Shown one piece after another: positions 9,578 through 22,208 of a stretch of DNA of 64,000 nt. Both the position numbers and the translations under genes were made by a program. Source of the DNA: Linnemannia schmuckeri. Its lineage: Eukaryota; Mortierellomycota; Mortierellomycetes; Mortierellales; Mortierellaceae. How positions within the stretch are numbered: the stretch's first letter is position 1; each line of letters starts with the position of its first letter. Where the stretch lies: contig JANATG010000001.1 in the NCBI GenBank assembly GCA_029449235.1, forward strand, positions 682,001 through 746,000. The letters run 5' to 3'. The notes under the pieces were generated by a model. It was not told where the DNA came from, did no database searches, and saw nothing but the letters and a program-made list of their open reading frames with translations.

Positions 9578-12500
9578 TTGTATTAAGGATGTGTAGGATG
9601 AAGGTGTGGAATGTGTGGAGAATGATTAGGGTATTAATTATACAGTACTGTATGTGCGGAATGCAGAGTGAAGAGTGGAGAGAGAAGCAATTAGGTGTAG
9701 AGTAGAGTAAGAGTAGAGTGAGGAAGAAGAGGGGGAAAAAAAGATGAAAAAAGGTGGCGATGGCAGAGGCTTTTAAATGAAGAGGAGGATGAATGCCAAG
9801 ATGAGAGCTTTACATATGAAGAAGATATATATCTAAGGGGTAGTATTGTAAAATGAATTAGTGGCAATTGAATCGAGAAGCAAATTTTGTTAAATGCATA
9901 GTTTGGGGGTGGATGAACAGGGTTACCTCGACCGAGCGAGCGAGGCGACGGTTGGACATCCGAGGGGAGTCAGAGGGAATGTGAACTGGATGCAAGTGAA
10001 TATGAAAATTCATCTTAAATTGTTTCTCCTCTGTGCTGGTGTGCTGGTAGATTAAATGAGGGACAGGAACACACAGTGGCAACAACAAAATCAAACAAAA
10101 CAAATAAACAATTTTCACCATGCCTCTTCACATTAACCACTTCATATCACTGCCACAACGGTATGTTTTACTTTTTCACCCATCTCTTTCCCTTATTGCT
10201 CATTATTTTACCATCGCATTACATCGCATCCATCCCTTCCTTCCCTTCCTTTCCCTCTCAACCCCTATTTCTCTATCCCACCCATAAAAGAGGGAAAGGG
10301 AAGAAAAGGAAGGCAACGAAGACCGAAGAACAAAACAAGAGGGAGAAAGAAGGGGACAGGGGGCACCCAGCCCCATTTGACATTTACTCTCAGTTTTCGT
10401 TCCCGAACACAAGAAAAACAAAAGTGAGAGCCACAATCTTTTTTTTTTTGGTCTGGGGACAGGGGTCTGATCGCAAAGGGACAACCCCCTGGTCTAGTGG
10501 CCATAGTCCAATAACGAGAGGAATTTCAACTGTAACTGAATTGAAATGAGTAATCAAAACCGTTGGGAGTTGGAACCACACTTCATTCGTTTGCATGTTT
10601 GGACACCCTCCATATCTCTGTTTTAACTCTTACGTCGTTTATCTCTCTCTCTTTGGCCCTTCGTCCTATGTCCGCCCAGGGGCCGCAATTAACCCAAAAA
10701 AAACATACCTTTTGCCAACCTCTTACGTATCTCTATCTCTTCCTACATTCAACTGCTTACGCCTCTGTCCTTGACCCTTGTCTGGCTGTACTTGCTTTAG
10801 TGTCGCTCTCGTTCCTGCCCCTGCCCCTATCCCTGAAATTTTCGTTGTTTCTCGTACATTTTTCACCGCGTCACCTCCTATTGACCCTGTTTCACTCGGT
10901 ACTGATCACTACGGTAATTCGCGTCTCTTTCGTGACAAAACGAAAGTAAGCAAATAGTGAGGGAAGTAGAGGAAGTGAAAATATGGGTGCAAAGAGGCGG
11001 ATGAAGAAGTGAGCAAGGATGAGTATACATATTAATTGTCGCGTGCGAGTGAATGTAAATATGAATGTGGGTGTGATAGTATATATGTGTGCTGCCTACT
11101 ACCACTACACTCTAGTACAGGGAAATAAAAATGGCCTGCGTATGCTACAACTTTACGCCGTATCGTACCCTATGCCTAATAATCTCAATAAATGAATTAT
11201 TAAGACATTCAAATTGAGGTCGTGTGGGTAGATGGATAGAATATCATACATTTGTCAAGCCGTTTTTCTTTTCCTTTCCATTTCTCGCAGAGAGAGATAT
11301 CTTTCCTTCTGGTGCTCTCTTTTTTTCACATTCGGCATTTCAAATGAAATGAGCGTGGCGTGGCGTGTGTCTCCTGCGGATATCTGACTTCCTCTCTCTT
11401 CTACCTATACATACACTTCATATCTCCATCTATCTATCTCTCTGACATCTTGCTGGCTGACTATCAATTCACTCCGCCTCCATCGTCCCTCTCTCTCTAT
11501 ATCTTTCCCTACCTTCGCTTCGCTCGCTTGCCTTACCTCGCCTCGCCTGTAGGTCAATCAACTCGGGTGCTCCAACCAAACACCAAACATGACAAATGTC
11601 AATAATCAACAGCACAACAACAGAACAATGGCCAAGAAAGAAAAGGAAAAAAACCTGCTCACTCACTTACCTATTCATGCCCAGCCCAAACATCCATCAA
11701 CACGCTCTTCTTTTTGCACTCACTTCAAATTGATATCAGTCTCTCTGTTTCTGATAAGTTGACAACTGTGCCAAATGAAGTGAGAGTTGAGAATGAAGGG
11801 GACAAAGAACTGAGAATTAGAGAGCAAGCAAAAAGAGAAACAGTGAAAAGAGGAACTTGGCGTATGACACTAGTGCTCTCAGCCGTCTTCCTCTTCCCTT
11901 TGTTCGTTGGCTTTCATTTCCCTTTTTTTTCTCTTCCTTTCCCTTTGTTCTGCTTTCGATTTGTTTACGCTGATTTCTTCTTCCCATTTCCTCCCTCCCC
12001 TCTGTGTCTCATTTCCGCTCCATTCCCTTACAGCCCTATTCCCCTGTTCTTTTTCAGACCATCTTTGTTTGGACCTTTTGAAAGGATGGGAGAGGGTACA
12101 GTAGTCATTAACCTTATTTCCCTTTTCCGCTCAGGTCCACGACTCTTTGTGTCATCGATTTTTCGTTTTCCGTTGGAAGAGAGAATGAACGGCGCTCGGG
12201 GACTGGGCTGGGATATAATTCGTCTTTTGGGCCTTGGGCTCGATCTGGCCTTCTTAGCCCCTCCTCCGCCCTTATCGCTTACACTAGCCCATAGAAAATG
12301 CCTTGAGTGTGAACAAAACTCCTTCGCTTTTGTGGCGCTTGCTGTCTCGGACTACTTTACTTTACCCCTGTCCGGGGATGAGGGGATTGAAAAAAAGTAT
12401 GCAAGGATAATCTATCCACTGGTGGATCGAGCGACAGAGAGGCACGGCGCTAAAGTTGGACAGATGAAAAGAAAGGGCACCAATCGCCAACGATCAAGTG

Positions 12501-14220
12501 AAGGTAGACAGTCCCTAGAACAGTTCAGGGCAAAACACGATTGGTGTAGATGCTTCTCCCTCACACTTTGACCATTTGTTCATCTCGTGAATGATTACAG
12601 ACTAACGATCAAGGAAGATCAAGGAAGGGAACGAAAATCGACGCTAGATCCACAAGAGCCAAGAGCAAAAAGTGGACCATGCAGAAGAGAGCGAAGAAAG
12701 AGAGAGGGAAAGTGGAATTCTATCTGGGCTTCGGCGTTTTCAGGGTTCGCGTACTATCCCATTTCTAGTCTGGGTGCTGCACTTTTTCCTGCTCTTCTTT
12801 GCTCTGTCTTTTCTTTCATTGTTGGGGAGGAGGAGCGTGGGTAGGGATAGGTAGGATGAGTATGGCGTCTAGCTGTCGAACGTGTTTTTGCTACGCCTCT
12901 CTTTCATGTTCATGAGCAATGGGAGCGATAGGTTCAGTAGGCTCGCCTGCAGTTGTCCAAGACAAGAAAAGAGGAGATGTGAGCACAGCATGCGCATCTC
13001 TAGGCCTGGGTGCATTCAATCTAGAAAGTGATAGGATGATCAGGATGCACACGGTACGTCTTCCGTAGAGGTAAAAATCAATCTCCTTTCTTCCCTCCTG
13101 TTAGTATGGGTAGAGTTAGAGTGTGGTTTTACTGAGCCGTTCGCTCTTTATCGTTCTTTCTACTGCCTACATGCAATCTGCACCCCACTGTACCTTTTCT
13201 ATACACTGACTATCATTCCTTTGCCAATTAGAAAAGTGTCAGTTTTTGTTTTCGCACATATATTTGCATGCGCATTTCTCAGATGTGATCTGGACCAAGC
13301 AGGGCAGCAGTCGGCTGTTTACCCTCTCCCTTTGAGTAATTTCCATACTCCGCCGCTGTTGATTTCTTTTGTTGATGTCGATGTTGATGTCGTTGTAGTT
13401 GTTGTTGTGTGCGTCCTCTAGATTTGGCCGGGGTGCATGGCCATTTCCGGGCAAGATCCCAAAATTTCGTCTTTTCTGCAGCACCGCCCTTTCCCTTTCT
13501 TTCAGAACTGATTTCTCGCCTGTCATTTCTGATGTGATGGATGATGTCGTCGTCCAGTGTCGCTTTGTTCATTTTATTTTATTTTTACCTTTTAATTTAA
13601 TTTCTATGTCTCTTGACATATGCTACTACCCTCATGACCCCCACTCTTGTCTAAAGTTATCATCCTTTAATCTAAGCACTCTCTCTTCATGTAAAAGTGA
13701 AGCGATAATCTAACGAAGTGAACGTGGCATTCATACCCCCTAAAGCCAACATTCCTCTTTTTCAGCAACGAAAATCGGATGATCAATAATTAAAAAATAA
13801 CAGGCGCCTATCCTACGGCCCTTGTCCCTGGAAATACGTTTAATAAACCACACACTTCCTTCGACCCTCCTCCTCCTGAGCAGCTCGCCAACTTGCGCTC
13901 TTGCTGCCTGCGGAAAACAAATATTATGCATAACGCAGACGTGCCTTGACCACGTCTTGTTTTTTCATGTCTGTCTCTTTGACCTCCTTTCCTTTCCCTT
14001 GCTTTCTCTTCCATTCCTTCCAAGGTGGCACAAAGCCAACATTAAAACGTTGAGTAGAGATGTCTGTTCAATACACCATAATACACCCTATTGAATAAAC
14101 GATGCAGTTATGCAGTTATGTTAAATGCTTGTGCAACGATGGCCCTTGTGAAAAACTGATGGCCTGGGCACCGTCGTCACTCCCTCTCTGTTTCTTTCGA
14201 TGCACCCGGAACAAAACAAA

Positions 14221-14251
<31 letters not shown>

Positions 14252-16224
14252 CAAAACAAAACAAAACAAAACAAAAACCAAAAAACAAAAAACAACAAAG
14301 ATAACAGCACACGTCAACAAGAAAAAACTCCATCTTCTTCGGGGACGTTTGGGAAGAAAAGATGAGCAAGGCAACCAACAACTGTTATCTTTAGGACGCG
14401 TCGCTCTTAACAGTACTCTCTTTCATTCTCTCCCTTCACTCTCCACCTCGGCGAATATGACTAGAGACCCTCGCATCCGTTTTTTTCACGCTCATTTTTT
14501 CTACACCTACGCCACAGTTTTTGCACACTGCCCCTAATCCCCTGGCCCTGGCGGAGATCCACCTTCCCCCTCAATGATGTCACAACATATCGTGGTTGCT
14601 CACTACTTGGCCAAAACTCCTCTTTGCTCTTTCCTCTCGATGAGTGGTTAAAAAATCCGCACTCGTCACCTCCGTCATTTTATCAAGAGCATTTCAACGG
14701 GAAAAAAAGAGAGCACAACGGACATTTTCAAAGGACAAACAAAATGAATAGATAATGCTGTCATAAATGTTGATGGAGCTAGTCAAGGAGTAACATATCC
14801 CGCTCCGGGACTCCGTACCCCGCTCTCTCCCTTTCATGATCAACTCTAGGAATAAAGGGACTAGATCTCTTTCACACACCCCTGCATTGATTTCCCATAG
14901 CGAGTTTCCCAGTCCAAAAGAAATACGAAAAAACATAAGCGTTAATAATCTAAGTTCCTGTTCTATCCGCCAGGTGCCATTCCTTGCTTACCCCTCCCTT
15001 TCTTTTTACATCGTTGTCTCGGCGATATTTTATATGCATTGTTTCCGACTAGGGTCGAATTTCTCTATCCTGCCAACCTACCCGCTCTGGTGAGAAAACA
15101 GCGAGACCGCGCTGGCGAAGGTTTGTTGTATGTATTTTTTTTGCCTACGAATATATCCCTGCCTTTCTTCTGTTGTTACTGCTGTTTTACTGTTGTTGCT
15201 GTTTTTCTCTTTGTCTATCGCCAGGTGAGTGAACAGGCCCACAATGCAACACGACCGTTTGGAGCGGCGTGTGTGCGTGTATAACTGGGTCCCTGAGCAG
15301 CACAATAAACACCACAACAATCAACAAAACGATCCCGTTTTGGTTTATGTTTTTTTAGTGATGTAAAAGGGAAGGCTCACAACACGGACCACCTCTGTTA
15401 TCTATTTTCATGTGCTATGTGTCTGTTCATTTTTTCTACCTTTACTTTCGTGTTTTCAACAGCATGAGTGAAGCGAGATTGAGTGATTGGGGATCGAGAT
15501 CCAAGAGACGCGCCGAAAGTGTTGAGGGAGGGGTTCACTAAGCGGACACGCGTTCATTCCGACTATGAAAAGGATGAAGAGATATGATTGGATGGAACCT
15601 CGCTCAAATACAACTGGGCGCCATTTTCGTATCCGCAGCGTGCTGCTTACATTTCCCGCAAAGAACCCAATCGTAGTTTGAGGGGGGTCCTTGTGAGTGA
15701 GATGCATGTCTAAACTAGCGATACTGCTGAGCTATGGCTCAGTGCACTGAAGAGAAAGGGAAATATCAAAAGGCTAAACGCGTATGATCCGTAATTCTGG
15801 TGGCGTTGTTTTCACCTCCATCAATTTTTCGGTCACACTTACGGCAACCGGACGCCAAGGTGACGCGCCAGGTCACGCGCTGCGTCAGATCAGTGATGGA
15901 CGCGACTGAGTGGATGGGCAATCGATGTGTGAGAACACATGTGTAATCGCCGCGCGACTTCTCCTCCTTGCCCTTCTAACTCTTTCTTCTGCTCTTGTTT
16001 CCCTGTTTTCTTCTTTCTTTTCTTTTCTTTTCTTTTCTTTCTTTTCTTTCTTTTCTTTCTTTTTCTTCATCCTTCCAACCGCATCCACATAACACAACCA
16101 CTTCAGTACACATCTCTCTCAGCATCATACTCCAACACCACATCATCTACCCTCTCAAATACACACCGTCAGACACAAACATATCAAAACAGTATCGCTA
16201 TCGCACCCCACTCTTCCGGCGCCG
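9578..16224. other. 6.6 kb divergent spacer with no convincing gene
   Basis: It separates the minus-strand DPBB gene and the plus-strand F-box gene. It holds many CT-rich and A/T-rich low-complexity stretches. The longest frame (11714-12571, plus, 285 codons) has skewed Phe/Leu/Pro composition typical of pyrimidine-rich DNA and no recognisable motif. I found no tRNA, rRNA or transposon. A TTTCT-type pyrimidine run at about 16000-16065 lies in the leader of the F-box gene. Confidence 0.55.
14213..14278. repeat. (AAAAC)n pentanucleotide microsatellite
   Basis: About a dozen near-perfect AAAAC units. On the minus strand it encodes an artefactual Phe/Cys/Leu/Val pattern. Confidence 0.95.
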
Positions 16225-18387
16225 ATGGTGGAGACACGTCAGCACAAGACATCCAATAACAACAACAATACGCACAACAGCCGGTCGACTGTCCTGGACG
16301 CAGAAAAGAAAGTATACAACGAGTTTATCGCTTCTGAGGGCCACCTGGGTAATACTGCTACCGGTGACATCGAGGACGACCTTGACCTAGAGCTCGAAGA
16401 AGCTATTGACAAGAAGCTCGAGGACGAGGACCACGAGGACGAGATCCGAGAAATTGGAAAGTCTTTGACAGCAGACAAGCTTCGAAGAGGAGAGAAGAAC
16501 AAGATGGCAGGTGGCAAGTCTGGCGGAGAGCAACGAGAGGTTCAGGCCGGAGGTGGGCGTCGTCGCGGTACTGGAGCTGGAGGCGATCTTGCGTTTACTG
16601 CGGCGGCTGAGGATAAGAACCTGAACAGAGACTATAACGTCAACAACTACAAGGGCGACGGTGACGAGGAGGTGGTGGTGGGAGAAGAAACTACCCACGA
16701 CAAGCGCAGCCGCGCTGGCTACACGGGAGCGAGTGCCAAGATTGGATACGTTGACTCGGCAACGGCGATGGCCCAAGCAAAATTCAAGTTTGAGGGTCCC
16801 AAAGGATCGGATCCCTTCGCTGATGGTCCTCCTCCACCTGCATCTGCACCTGACACACCTACACCCGAGCAGCTCGAGAAGGACGACGAGGGTCACCCTA
16901 AGTACAAGCTGGGCTCTGATCTCTGGAAAAAGATCTATCTATCGTTCTATCCTTCAGAGCTGAGCGTCTTGGCGTCGGTCAACAAGGAGTGGCGCTCTCG
17001 AATCTATCACCTCCCTGTCTGGCAGAAGATCTGCGAGGCCGCCGGTCTGACTGTGCCTGCCAACGAGCTCGAGGCTCATGGATACGAAAAGCCCAACTAT
17101 TACCAATTGGCCCACGAGAACGCTGACATGATCTGCGAGCAGTGTTACAAGATGACCCGCCCTGCAGGCTCTTTCCGAGCTTTGCCAGTTGCGGTGATGG
17201 ATGCTGTCGTCCCCTATGTGATCCGCATGTGCCGCGATTGCCGTGTTAATTACTACATCGGCCATCCTGAGCCTGTTCCCGACGATGTGGCCACCTGCAA
17301 GGCTGGTGAGTACACTGTGACGCCTCGGATGACTAAGGGCGACGCTATGAAGACCTATCTCTTGAGTGACTCCGACATCATGTCGCTGCCCTACGAGATC
17401 GGTCGCAACCCATACTTCGGATCCAATTCGCCCATGTACTTGTTTGAGGAACAGCATGTCCTCCGCCTTGCTCGCCAAGTCCACGGAGGTGATATCGGCA
17501 TCGCTGCTGTCCGCTCCGATTCAGAGTATGCTGGTCGCAAGATCCCGGAACCTCATGATGATGTTGTCAAGCATCGACGCAACCTGCTGCGATCCATGCT
17601 GCACGATAAGGGCCTCCACCTACCTGAACATGCTGCGATCTGCAACGTCTACATCGAGACCGGACTCGGAGACCTCCTGGAGATTATCCAGGAATTGGAG
17701 GTCGTCGACTGGTTCCATCGCTGCACCACGTACGATCCTGGCCTCGACAAGGCTCACCTGCAGCAGGTCAAGCGTCGCCCTCGGATCAACCGCCGCCGCA
17801 AAACTCTGCCCGAGGGCGAAACTCTGATGAGCGCCAGCTCTGGCGGTGTCGCTGTCCAGTCGATCCAAGACGAGGTGATGACCGAAGAAGAAGAGGAAGA
17901 AGACGACCACCACAAGATGGCAGCCTTGGACGACTGGCTGACTCACCGACTAGAGCAAGGCCAGTACCGGAGCTACAAACTGGACCCCGAGGGACCCGCG
18001 CGACCTCCCAAGGCGATCTGGAGCATGCTGGACAAAATCGACATGACCCACAAGATGCTTGAGTTTGCCGCCGAGAAGGTCTACCGTACCATGGAAAAGA
18101 AGCACGAGATCAAATGCGAGGGTGGATTGGACAAGCTTATCAAATCCAAGGCTCAAGTCCGCGACCTGGTCGATGCACCCGAGTCCAGCCTTGGGTCTAC
18201 CGGTCGTTCCTCTGAGCTCTCGCGTCAGAAGCGACACAAGACTGAAAAGTCTTCTAGCGATGGTGGCGAGGATCAAGGACGAAGGAGGGACCCTAAGCTC
18301 TCGACGATCATGGAGCATGATCTGGGATCAGACTGGCACTCTCAGGTTGTCCAGCGGGCCATGGATCTGGCCCAGCGTCGTCTTTGA
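16225..18387 (+). CDS. F-box protein with Cys4 zinc motif and XPA-C-like region
   Basis: A single uninterrupted exon of 720 codons, started at the first in-frame ATG after a CT-rich leader. Residues 1-200 are charged and disordered. Residues about 228-270 form an F-box ('LGSDLWKKIYLSFYPSELSVL', then 'NKEWRS..YHLPVWQKIC'), which binds Skp1 in SCF ubiquitin ligases. A Cys4 motif follows (CEQC near 304, CRDC near 336). Next is a stretch with the spacing of the XPA C-terminal motif (Lys-x-Tyr-x-Leu-Ser-Asp-x-Asp, about 368-380, then 'YEIGRNPYFGSNSPMYLF'). This F-box, zinc motif and XPA-C-like order is known in fungal F-box proteins of unknown substrate. The C-terminal third is charged. It is probably a substrate receptor; the target is unknown. 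Confidence 0.85.
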   Translation: MVETRQHKTSNNNNNTHNSRSTVLDAEKKVYNEFIASEGHLGNTATGDIEDDLDLELEEAIDKKLEDEDHEDEIREIGKSLTADKLRRGEKNKMAGGKSGGEQREVQAGGGRRRGTGAGGDLAFTAAAEDKNLNRDYNVNNYKGDGDEEVVVGEETTHDKRSRAGYTGASAKIGYVDSATAMAQAKFKFEGPKGSDPFADGPPPPASAPDTPTPEQLEKDDEGHPKYKLGSDLWKKIYLSFYPSELSVLASVNKEWRSRIYHLPVWQKICEAAGLTVPANELEAHGYEKPNYYQLAHENADMICEQCYKMTRPAGSFRALPVAVMDAVVPYVIRMCRDCRVNYYIGHPEPVPDDVATCKAGEYTVTPRMTKGDAMKTYLLSDSDIMSLPYEIGRNPYFGSNSPMYLFEEQHVLRLARQVHGGDIGIAAVRSDSEYAGRKIPEPHDDVVKHRRNLLRSMLHDKGLHLPEHAAICNVYIETGLGDLLEIIQELEVVDWFHRCTTYDPGLDKAHLQQVKRRPRINRRRKTLPEGETLMSASSGGVAVQSIQDEVMTEEEEEEDDHHKMAALDDWLTHRLEQGQYRSYKLDPEGPARPPKAIWSMLDKIDMTHKMLEFAAEKVYRTMEKKHEIKCEGGLDKLIKSKAQVRDLVDAPESSLGSTGRSSELSRQKRHKTEKSSSDGGEDQGRRRDPKLSTIMEHDLGSDWHSQVVQRAMDLAQRRL

Positions 18388-20126
18388 GGCCTCTTGGAGT
18401 CTTTCACACCCTTGCTGCGTCCTTTGAACTTTTTTTTTTCTTTTCATGCTTTGATTTTTTTTTGGATTTTTTGCTTGTTGACACTATCTTGTTCAGCCCA
18501 TCTATCACTCCCTTGCATTCATATATTCACAATCACATCCTTACAGTCACTCGCATACGACACACACTCACACTACACATACATATTTTGTTAGGTTCTC
18601 ATAGCTCTTACTGCAACCTTTATAACAAAAAAATTGCATGTTGCAAAAAAAAAAAATAAAGTGTCAAACCCTCAAATGAATCAAAAGAACGCTTAATTGA
18701 AGCATGATACATTTTTCATTCCCAATGGTGCAACTATCCCCTTCCCATTTTCTCGCCCACTATTCACGTAAAGATGGATATTTGGATAATCAACACGCAA
18801 ACACATTTCGCCCGGCCCACAGTCTCATGTTCATAAGCCCTGACCAACTACTCTAAACAACCCGCAAAAGCTGTAACCATCCTTTTTTACAGCACAAGCG
18901 TCTGATGGCTAGACCCCTTCGTTCACTAGGAAAAAGGGATACACAGACAAAATTGTTTGTGCAAGGGGAAGGGTTGGACAAGGTAAACCAAGAACGTTTT
19001 TTTTTTTTCCAAGGTAGAGATGCTCGTCCAGTGACGACGCATCAATTTTATCCAAAGTGAGTTGGAACTGTCTAAGTGCAGCTCGTGCGACTACATAATC
19101 TACTTCATGGTGTAAAGTCAACTAATAAAAGTAAATCGCTCTTGAGGAAACACAACCCGTCCTCTACGCTACAGGCGCTACAAGGTTAACCAAGAACGAA
19201 AGCCCTTTAGAGCCTACAAGAATGCTAGAGAGTAGCCATCATGTCACGAGGCAAAACGTTTACCTCTTCCAAAAACCTAAATAACAATTCCAGCGAAGAT
19301 GTCGCTACCTGCTCAAAGCCTACTTTGCAGAGACCAGTAATGGTATGCTTTTTGTCAAGAGAGATCCAATTGTTTTGCATCCGTTTTGTCCTAATCCATG
19401 CTTATCCCAGACATCAGACGTCGACACTATGAAAAAAAACAACCTCTTAGGCAGGTGTCACCCCGAGTGAAAAGCGGTAATCCTCAAAACCGAACCCTCA
19501 AGGTAAAGAAATAGAGGAATACCCATGATAACTATTGCTGTTGATACAACTTGTCAACTCCTTGAGCTGGACTGTTTTCATGGAAAAGGTAAGGTGCCAA
19601 AGGGGTGAATGAGGATTGAGAGAGGGGCGGGTCAAAGCTGGTGTAAGCAACAGTGCGTGCTGTAGAGATGTGAGGAGCGGTTGAGGGCTGCAGGAAGGAT
19701 CGCTGGTGCAAGGGAATGAAAGAAAGAACATGAAGAGCCTGTATTGGCGAGGGCGTGGTTGAGTGAAAGGGAGTGGATTCTTATCTTTTAGATCCGGAGA
19801 GTGGGATAGAGGGGAGCGAGAGTGAGAGGAAGGAAAGGAGTAGTAGAGAGGAAAGAAGTGAAAACTATACAAACAAATTGTATGGGAGACGGAGGGTCAA
19901 TTACAATGAAAGTCTGGTTTCCGTTTTATAAGCTACCATTCCTTCTTCAACTCATCTACCCTCGAAAAGTAATGGCCTCACTTTGATGTAGGCACAGTCT
20001 CGGTACATAAGCGAGTACCTTACTCACCGTGCTTGCGAAAAACTGATTTTATTGTTGTTTTTTTACTCTGATTCTTACACTGATAGATGGAAAAATTGAT
20101 GGCGAAGACATTATTTAAATTGGATA
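18388..20126. other. Intergenic, convergent 3' flanks
   Basis: The 3' flank of the F-box gene contains AATAAA-like signals and A/T runs (near 18640-18660). No coding region, RNA gene or repeat was recognised. The minus frame at 19498-19872 is low-complexity and judged spurious. Confidence 0.5.
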
Positions 20127-20843
20127 TCATTTCTCATTGACAACATCTCGTTTCACTCGACGGTTCCACTTCTTGGTCCAGGGCGAGCAAAAGTACTCGA
20201 CAGTAATATGCTCGAGCATCCTCTTGCTATCTTTATTGACGGGGTCGAAGAAAGTAACATAACAACATACAAGGGCCACCGAATTGGTTACAAGCTCCAA
20301 TAACTTGTTCACCTCTGGCTGAATGAAATCAAGAATGAGATCGAGAGTTTCCAAGGAACGTGCGCTGGGGTAGATACTAAGGTCTCCGTTCATGTAATGA
20401 TCGACGAGTTGGTGGATCATCATGGCCTGACAGCGTACAGAGTCGATGATATCTGGGTAGTTCTTGAGGTGATAGTCCAGATGCTGGTCGTCGATTGGAA
20501 CCAAGGACCGTTCTGGATCGGCATGTCGGTGGCCCACCCATCTGTTGGGGTCATTAGATGGATGAGAGCAGTCGAAGGTACCGAGGGTGAGACAGACTGC
20601 CCGGCCCTGGAAACCTTCAGACCCACCGAAGGGTATAGGACCAGAGACCTCTATAAAACGTCGTTGAACCATGTCATGACCCTGTTCAAAAGGAGTGGGT
20701 AGTGTGTGGTTGTCAGTGAGCTGACTAGATGAAGAATCCGAGTGACCAACCATACTCAAGTCGGACGTAGAAGCAGTTGTGTTGGCGTTGTGGACGTCGC
20801 TGCGGGCAATAACATAGTTTCGCTGATGGCGTTGGCCGATCAT
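20127..20843 (-). CDS. Hypothetical protein, unknown family
   Basis: A single-exon frame of 238 residues. I chose the ATG at 20843 ('MIGQRHQRNYVIARSD'). A further 68 codons upstream are open, but they are Phe/Leu/Ser-rich and look like a translated CT-rich leader. The protein is soluble-looking, rich in His, Asp and aromatic residues, with an amphipathic middle ('YPDIIDSVRCQAMMIHQLVDHY') and a short hydrophobic stretch ('VTNSVALVCCYVTFF') near residues 195-210. I see no catalytic motif and do not recognise the family. It sits at the edge of the transposon island. The non-repetitive composition supports real coding. Confidence 0.6.
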   Translation of the reverse strand: MIGQRHQRNYVIARSDVHNANTTASTSDLSMVGHSDSSSSQLTDNHTLPTPFEQGHDMVQRRFIEVSGPIPFGGSEGFQGRAVCLTLGTFDCSHPSNDPNRWVGHRHADPERSLVPIDDQHLDYHLKNYPDIIDSVRCQAMMIHQLVDHYMNGDLSIYPSARSLETLDLILDFIQPEVNKLLELVTNSVALVCCYVTFFDPVNKDSKRMLEHITVEYFCSPWTKKWNRRVKRDVVNEK

Positions 20844-21186
20844 GTTGCTGACAAGGTGATATTGTAGAGTAAGGATAGGGAAGTAAGGATGTAGATGAGA
20901 CAATAAGGTGATGCGAAGAGAGTAAGCTGGAATTTTGAGATGTGAAAAGGAGTGAGTAAAGCAACAAAAAGTGATAAAAGAAGGAGAAATTGTTTTGCAG
21001 AAAAGAGTCAAAAATATCGAGTTAGGTTTTCCAAGATGGCGAAGCATATTTCCGCACCAGGTAAAGGAGAGCTGGCGAAGAAATTGATTAACTCATTGGA
21101 TTGTGCTTGATAACAAATGTTCGTTTGCATTGTTGCGGTATTGATCAAGGTGAAGAACATTCCTTTTTTTTTTTTTTTACTTCGGT

Positions 21187-21230
21187 TTTTTTTTGTACGC
21201 AATTTTATTTCTCCAGCGAAAAGCCCAAGG
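21187..21230 (-). mobile_element. Very short LINE 3'-end fragment
   Basis: About 45 bp matching the 3' tail of the full-length LINE at 30910: poly(T), then GTACGCAATTTTATTTCTCC and the start of the next segment. A strongly 5'-truncated copy, directly abutting the next element. Confidence 0.6.
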
Positions 21231-22030
21231 GATTTTTTTTTTTTTTTGGGCATGATATATTTCTCTACAAAACAGGACACAAACTATTTAGAAGTAGAGG
21301 GCAACAAATAAACTCATCAGTGGTCCCTTGACTCTGGCTCTGCGCAACTATCGACGTCGCTCATCACGTTTATGACGGAAGAAAATACACGACTATCTGT
21401 CTTGTTGCATGTCCTTCACGAAACGAACTCTCTACTCGTCCTGACCTCATCCTCACATCCTCCACCTTGGACAATAAGGAGATATACCCTGTACCTTCTT
21501 CCGACATATGCGTGTTTTTTAAGTGGACACACCACTTCCATTCATGCACTTGCGTGCTAGCGCAACGATAAAAATAAACTTTTGCTGTCATGCGCCTCTT
21601 GAACAGTGGAAGGTTAGCGCAAATGGTTTGTCAATGGTGGCTTTAGCACCTGCATAAAAATAAATTCCCAAACACCTCCATGACTGGGAGGTCCGTCAAT
21701 TCCATAGCGTGTCTCCTTGCGGGTGAGACCAAGGACCTCTCACCAAGAGGTGGGAAGTCAGATGACCAACTCCATCCGACTGTGCATTCCGTGCGGCAAT
21801 TGGAGAGGGGCATCTCTCCTAAAAATTCTCACAAGTCCAGGAATCAATCCGACGTCCTCACAGCGCCAGCTTTGAAACCTCCAAGCTCTCTGTGCATATG
21901 TCCAACCCAGGATGGTAGGCACCCTGACACAATGCTCAGGGTCCTCGTCAGCAATGATGGTTGGATGGATAGATGGCCCCGACGTGCGGATGGAAGTCGG
22001 CGTGATTGTTCTTGAAAGCGAAAAAATAGA
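21231..22030 (-). mobile_element. Non-autonomous retroelement 'B', copy 1 (internally deleted)
   Basis: It is similar to copies at 23391-24453 and 41653-42671. The plus strand begins with a T tract, then 'GATATATTTCTCTACAAAAC', and ends with 'GTTCTTGAAAGCGAAAAAA'. Compared with copy 2 it lacks roughly 210 bp in the middle and about 25 bp near the tail. It is oriented on the minus strand (poly(A) at its 3' end). No intact coding sequence and no clear TSD. Confidence 0.7.
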
Positions 22031-22208
22031 AAGATTTTTCTTTTTTTTTTTGATTCTAGCACTGTCAAGTTTATTTCATAATACTGGTCGTAAGACAAAA
22101 TAAAATGAACAACCCCTGAACACAGGAACGCATTTCCCTCTCTGTTTTAACTAGCGAACTCACTTCACCAAGGTACAGCTTGTACCTGGAAAGATTTTTC
22201 TTCGTAAC

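Noticed and set aside
11714..12571. 285-codon open frame on the plus strand
   Set aside because: It is strongly Phe/Leu/Pro/Ser-biased as expected from CT-rich DNA, has no domain, and no splice or codon evidence supports it.
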